From NCBI GenBank assembly GCA_024642025.1, contig JAHEBY010000011.1, forward strand, positions 1 through 17,058: a stretch of 17,058 nucleotides of DNA, given 5' to 3'. The notes under the pieces were generated by a model, which was not told the DNA's origin, ran no database searches, and saw only the letters and a list, made by a program, of their open reading frames with translations. Position 1 is the stretch's first letter. Each line of letters starts with the position of its first letter. Origin of the DNA: Comamonadaceae bacterium. Its GTDB lineage: Bacteria; Pseudomonadota; Gammaproteobacteria; Burkholderiales; Burkholderiaceae_C. Made by a program: the position numbers and the translations under genes. This document shows, one piece after another, positions 13,720-17,058 of this stretch.

Positions 13720-14348
13720 ATTTCACGCTTGCGCCAAACGCTCGCAAGCCAGGTCTGCTCATGCTGCGGCACCCCTTGCGGACGGTAATAGTGCTCCAGT
13801 TCCACAAAACCTGCGCCACACAGAAACCCGCGCCAGGTCTCGATGTCGTGGTAGACGCCATAGCGGGCGCCATGCCAGCCCTCTTCATTGTTGCCGCGCG
13901 GGTTGGACGCGAAAAGTACGCCCTCCGGCTTGAGCGCATCCGCCAACTCTCTTAGCACGCGCGACAAGGCGAGGCCAGGCACGTGGAACAATGAGGCATT
14001 GGCAAAGACACCGTCAAAGCTGCCGGCCGGAAGCGTGAGCGAAAGAAAATTCTGCTCCCAGACCTCGCAGCCGCTGTTTTCGCGGGCAAGGGCCGCAAGC
14101 GGCCCCGAGCCTTCCAGCCCAATGGGCGTATGCCCCAATGCGCGAAAGGCTGCCAGATCGCGCCCCGGCCCACAACCAAAATCAAGAATGGAGAACGGCG
14201 GGGTTCCGCTGACGTGCCGCAGCAAGGCCTCGATGTTCTGCCGCACATCATGGTCGCGGGTGCGCTCCCAGTACTCCACCGCGCGCTGGCTGTAGTGCTC
14301 AAGCGTCTTTTCAGTGATGTCCGTCAACGAATCGGAAGCAACTTGCAT
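13713..14348 (-). CDS. Class I SAM-dependent methyltransferase
   Basis: From ATG 14348 the product has 211 residues, a single Rossmann-type methyltransferase domain. Motif I is ILDFGCGPGRD (54-64), the acidic ribose-binding residue is probably Glu79, and FDGVFANASLFHV (111-123) and LKPEGVLFASNPRG (139-152) are the later motifs. The substrate cannot be read from sequence; small-molecule or ubiE-like roles are equally possible. ATG 14348 has no clear ribosome binding site. An alternative is GTG 14393, which overlaps the lysE stop as GTGA with GGGG eight bases upstream and would add 15 residues. Homologues as I remember them begin shortly before the LEHYSQRA motif, so I keep the ATG. The last codons and the stop lie in the dispersed repeat, so the present C-terminus may have been set by that element. 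Confidence 0.85.
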   Translation of the reverse strand: MQVASDSLTDITEKTLEHYSQRAVEYWERTRDHDVRQNIEALLRHVSGTPPFSILDFGCGPGRDLAAFRALGHTPIGLEGSGPLAALARENSGCEVWEQNFLSLTLPAGSFDGVFANASLFHVPGLALSRVLRELADALKPEGVLFASNPRGNNEEGWHGARYGVYHDIETWRGFLCGAGFVELEHYYRPQGVPQHEQTWLASVWRKREML

Positions 14349-14389
14349 ATCGCGGCGTGTCAATAAATTTGGGTCTGCCGCCGCTTCGG

Positions 14390-15019
14390 TCACTGGCGCC
14401 GCCCCAGCGCCAAAATTGACAGGCCTGCAGCGATAAAGGTCACGCCAGCACCCACATTGGTCGCTGCCACGGCCTTGGGCCGTTGCGAAAGCCAACCCGA
14501 CAATCGGGCTGCAAAAACACCAAGCAACGAGAAAACCACCGTTGTAATGACGGCAAATATGGCCCCATAAGCCACCATCTGCATCGTTACGGACCCGCGG
14601 GATATGGAAACAAATTGCGGAATAAACGCAACCACGAACAACCCCGGTTTCGGATTCAACACATTCGACAGAAACCCCACCGTGAACACACGCCACAAGG
14701 GTTGTGCGGCCGCAGGTTCAAAGGAAATCAGGTTTCGGGCACTTATGGCTTTGAAACCGAGCCACAGCAAATACGCTGCGCCTACAGCCTTGACAACCCA
14801 GAAGGCCACAGGCGATGTCTGCAGCACCAGCGCCAGGCCCAACGTGGCGGCGAGCGTGTGAAGCATGATGCCAAGCCCGGCACCAACGGACGACAGCATC
14901 GCAGCAGGACGTCCCTGGCTGAGACCCCGGCTGATGGCAAGAATATTGTCAGGGCCGGGTGCCAGCACGACGAGGACTACCGCGGCAAGGTAGGCAATCA
15001 GGATTTCTGGTGGAAACAT
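14390..15019 (-). CDS. LysE/RhtB-family amino-acid exporter
   Basis: The product has 209 residues with about six hydrophobic segments, the normal size for this family of inner-membrane exporters. The N-terminal signature APGPDNILAISRGLSQG and the mid-protein motif NVLNPKPGLFVVAFIPQF are diagnostic. Relatives export lysine, homoserine, threonine or similar compounds; the substrate here is unknown. The gene is divergent from an OmpR-family regulator, 157 bases apart, and runs directly into a methyltransferase gene, so the pair is probably one transcript. The ATG has no strong ribosome binding site and sits in one arm of a 7-bp inverted repeat. Confidence 0.93.
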   Translation of the reverse strand: MFPPEILIAYLAAVVLVVLAPGPDNILAISRGLSQGRPAAMLSSVGAGLGIMLHTLAATLGLALVLQTSPVAFWVVKAVGAAYLLWLGFKAISARNLISFEPAAAQPLWRVFTVGFLSNVLNPKPGLFVVAFIPQFVSISRGSVTMQMVAYGAIFAVITTVVFSLLGVFAARLSGWLSQRPKAVAATNVGAGVTFIAAGLSILALGRRQ

Positions 15020-15051
15020 GGTGGCAACGTGAATAACTATGCAACCACCAT
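15018..15051 (-). promoter_or_regulatory. Inverted repeat enclosing the lysE start codon
   Basis: ATGGTGG (15018-15024) and CCACCAT (15045-15051) are perfect 7-bp arms 20 bases apart. In lysE mRNA the second arm contains the first two bases of the start codon, so a hairpin could hide it from ribosomes. It may equally be an operator, or chance. Confidence 0.3.
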
Positions 15052-15112
15052 ATTAATCCCAAGCGACCGTGCATTTCATGGGGCACTCAGGAACAGAACA
15101 AGCGCTGGACCC

Positions 15113-15129
15113 GTTAAGTTCCGCCTAAG
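15113..15129 (+). promoter_or_regulatory. PmrA/QseB-like direct repeat box
   Basis: GTTAAG, five bases, then CCTAAG gives two hexamers in direct repeat with an 11-base period. This resembles the box of PmrA/QseB regulators (two YTTAAK-like half-sites five bases apart), each half differing from the ideal by one or two bases. It lies 47 bases before the regulator start and 93 bases from the lysE start, so it could serve autoregulation or control of lysE. Confidence 0.45.
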
Positions 15130-15176
15130 CTGAACAGGGCAAGGTCGAGTTGCCTGAAAACGTAAACTGGGGCCCT

Positions 15177-15833
15177 ATGCGATTGCTGCTCATTGAAGAC
15201 GACCAGATGATTGGCGAGACCGTTCTGGACGTGCTTCGCTCTGAAAACTTTGCTGCTGACTGGGTAAGGGACGGCACGGTAGCCGACGAGGTGATGCAAC
15301 GTGAGCAGTACGACTTGATTTTGCTCGACCTGGGCTTGCCTGGGCGCAACGGCCTTGAGGTGCTGCGATCACTCCGCGCGCGCAAGGACAAGACGCCGGT
15401 GCTCATTGCAACCGCCCGCGATGCCACGCCAGACCGCATTGCCGGCCTGGACGCCGGCGCCGACGACTATGTTGTGAAGCCCTACGACCTGGACGAGTTG
15501 CTGGCACGGATACGGGCCTTGCTGCGGCGCAGCGCCGGTAGCGCCCAGTCAAGCATCGAAATCGGTGACCTGCGCGTCGACACGTTGACGCGGGAAGTCA
15601 CGCAGTCTGGCAAATCAGTTCCCCTGTCCGCCCGCGAATGGGCCGTTCTGGAAGCGCTGGTTGCCCGGCCCGGTGCCGTGCTGTCGAGGGCCCAGCTGGA
15701 GGAAAAGCTCTACAGCTGGAAAGACGACATCAGCAGCAATGCGGTCGAAGTCTACATTCACGGCCTGCGTAAAAAGCTGGGCAGCGAACTCATACAAACC
15801 GTGCGCGGCCTGGGCTATGTCATTTACAAATAG
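15177..15833 (+). CDS. OmpR-family response regulator, QseB/PmrA/TctD-like
   Basis: The product has 218 residues. The receiver domain (1-115) has the acidic pocket Glu7-Asp8-Asp9, phosphorylatable Asp51 (LILLDLGLPGRNG), Thr79 and Lys101 (VVKPYD). The winged-helix domain (about 124-218) has LSAREWAVLEALVARPG, the recognition-helix region SSNAVEVYIHGLRKKLG and the C-terminal TVRGLGYVIYK. All phosphorylation residues are intact. The ATG at 15177 gives the usual MRLLLIEDD start and follows GGGG; a TTG at 15150 with AAGG upstream would add nine residues and is less likely. The sensor kinase gene follows within 10 bases, so they form one operon. A direct repeat of the PmrA/QseB type sits in the upstream region. 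The signal and targets are not known. Confidence 0.93.
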   Translation: MRLLLIEDDQMIGETVLDVLRSENFAADWVRDGTVADEVMQREQYDLILLDLGLPGRNGLEVLRSLRARKDKTPVLIATARDATPDRIAGLDAGADDYVVKPYDLDELLARIRALLRRSAGSAQSSIEIGDLRVDTLTREVTQSGKSVPLSAREWAVLEALVARPGAVLSRAQLEEKLYSWKDDISSNAVEVYIHGLRKKLGSELIQTVRGLGYVIYK

Positions 15834-15843
15834 CCGACTGGCA

Positions 15844-17058
15844 ATGCCCACGCATTCGCTGCGGCGCCGCCTGCTGGGGTCCGTCATGGTGGTCATCCTG
15901 CTTGCCGCCCTGTTTCAGGCCTACTCGGCCTATCGCGGCGCGTTGCAGCAGGCTGATGAAATGTTTGACTATCACCTGCAGCAAATGGCCTATTCACTCA
16001 AGGCCGGCCCTTCTTGGACGGCACCGCAATGGCAGGCGGACGGCACTGAAGAGGCCGATTACCTTATCCAGATATGGGGAGCCAATGGCGTCCAGCTGTT
16101 TCAATCAGCAAGGGGTGTGGCGCCACCACGTGCAGTACTGGGTTTCTCCGATGCCACTTTGTCCGGTTCGCGCTACCGGATTTATTCACTTCAAACGCCT
16201 TTTCAGACGATTCAGGTCGCGCAGGATATGACCGCTCGGGAAACCCGCGCCCGAGCCCTGGCGGTTCGGGCCATGCTGCCCATGGCCCTTGTTGCACCGC
16301 TTCTGATGCTCACGCTGTGGTGGGTCATCCGCCGCTCGCTCGCGCCAGTCGAGCGCATACGCCAGCAGGTGGCCCGTCGCGAGCTGGACGATCTTTCGCT
16401 GCTGCCCGATGACGGATTGCCTGCCGAGGTCCAGCCGCTCGTTCGTGAGCTCAACCTTCTTTTTGACCGGCTGAAGACCTCCGCGGACGCACAGCGGTCC
16501 TTCGTTGCGAATGCCGCACATGAACTCCGCTCGCCGCTGACGGCGCTCAAAGTCCAGGGGCAGGCCCTGGCCAGGGCCGCTCCCGGCGGGGAGCCCAGCC
16601 ATGAAGTGGTGCGTCTCAACCTGGGTATTGATCGCGCCATTCGCATGATGAATCAATTGCTGGTTCTGGCACGCCATGAGGGCGCCCCGGCAGGCCAACA
16701 GGCCATGGCAAGTGTCAATCTTTCTGCGCTCGCCACCATGGCCGCAAGCGATGCATCTCAGCAGGCCTTGCAGCGAAGCATTGAGCTGGTGCAGCATATC
16801 GACCAGCCCGTGTGGGTTGAGGGCGACGAAGACGCCTTGCAGATTTTGTTGCGCAATCTGCTGGACAACGCCGTCAAGTATTCACCGCGTGGAGGCACGG
16901 TCCGGGTTTCTATAGAACAGGATGGCAGGCGCACCCTGCTTGCGGTCGAAGACTCTGGCCCCGGCATCCCCGCGGAGGACCATGGCAAGGTGGTAGCCCG
17001 GTTTTATCGTGGTGCCGATGCATCGGTCAGCGCGGATGGCAGCGGGTTGGGCCTGGCC
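15844..17058 (+). CDS. Sensor histidine kinase, QseC/TctE-like (3' end outside window)
   Basis: The 405 residues present cover nearly the whole protein. Basic MPTHSLRRRL precedes the first membrane segment (about 11-28). A periplasmic part (30-138) begins with ADEMFDYHLQQMAYSL, matching the 2CSK_N sensor domain (PF08521). The second membrane segment is about 142-162. The phosphoacceptor helix is RSFVANAAHELRSPLTALK with His226. The ATPase domain has the N-box LLRNLLDNAVKYSP (Asn338, Asn342), the G1 box EDSGPGIP (369-376) and the start of the G2 box GSGLGLA at the window edge. ATG 15817 in the same frame, overlapping the regulator end by 17 bases, would add nine residues. I prefer 15844 because relatives begin just before SLRRRLL, but no strong ribosome binding site decides. 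It should phosphorylate the regulator encoded just upstream. Confidence 0.93.
   Translation, partial: MPTHSLRRRLLGSVMVVILLAALFQAYSAYRGALQQADEMFDYHLQQMAYSLKAGPSWTAPQWQADGTEEADYLIQIWGANGVQLFQSARGVAPPRAVLGFSDATLSGSRYRIYSLQTPFQTIQVAQDMTARETRARALAVRAMLPMALVAPLLMLTLWWVIRRSLAPVERIRQQVARRELDDLSLLPDDGLPAEVQPLVRELNLLFDRLKTSADAQRSFVANAAHELRSPLTALKVQGQALARAAPGGEPSHEVVRLNLGIDRAIRMMNQLLVLARHEGAPAGQQAMASVNLSALATMAASDASQQALQRSIELVQHIDQPVWVEGDEDALQILLRNLLDNAVKYSPRGGTVRVSIEQDGRRTLLAVEDSGPGIPAEDHGKVVARFYRGADASVSADGSGLGLA

Noticed and set aside
14349..14696. N-terminal extension of the methyltransferase across lysE
   Set aside because: The upstream frame is antisense-free but lies inside lysE in another frame, rich in Cys and without methyltransferase features; only the last 15 codons (from GTG 14393) are plausible.

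Overview
The window looks like a chromosomal segment from a betaproteobacterium, most likely Burkholderiales/Comamonadaceae (Polaromonas/Rhodoferax-like). The grounds are GC-rich housekeeping genes, the RNase E tail type, the hemC-hemD-hemX-hemY order, an AlgZ/AlgR-type two-component pair beside argH, and a short dispersed repeat of a kind I recall from that family. The assignment rests on protein resemblance and gene order judged by eye, not on a search.

Layout from left to right. The 3' end of rne (+) is followed by a strong bidirectional terminator. A leftward gene block then reads, in transcription order, hemC, hemD, hemX, hemY and a GGDEF-domain gene. All gaps are a few bases or overlaps except the last (25-37 bases), so it is probably one heme-biosynthesis operon with a c-di-GMP-type protein at its end. 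ppc (+) starts 112 bp from hemC in the opposite direction and meets gnd (-) tail to tail with 6 bp between. Upstream of gnd on the same strand lies a two-component pair (histidine kinase and LytTR regulator) joined by an ATGA overlap. The kinase is divergent from argH (+). After argH comes a short AT-rich interval holding a dispersed repeat, then a leftward pair: a LysE-type exporter followed by a SAM methyltransferase. Divergent from the exporter is an OmpR-family response regulator with its sensor kinase, which runs off the right edge.

The genes argH, algZ, algR, hemC, hemD, hemX in this order recall the argH-algZ-algR-hemC-hemD cluster of Pseudomonas. Here ppc and gnd sit between algR and hemC. 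Most genes are core metabolism: tetrapyrrole synthesis, anaplerosis, pentose phosphate and arginine synthesis.

The most interesting observations are three. (1) The GGDEF protein has lost several active-site residues but keeps a perfect RxxD inhibitory site, so it may be a c-di-GMP receptor rather than a cyclase. (2) Two 55-bp sequences align without gaps; one lies between genes and the other lies inside the hemD reading frame, where it would encode a surface-type insertion. (3) The intergenic copy appears to supply one arm of a terminator and the stop codon of the methyltransferase. I saw no phage, transposase, CRISPR array, rRNA or tRNA, and no clear undescribed multi-gene system.
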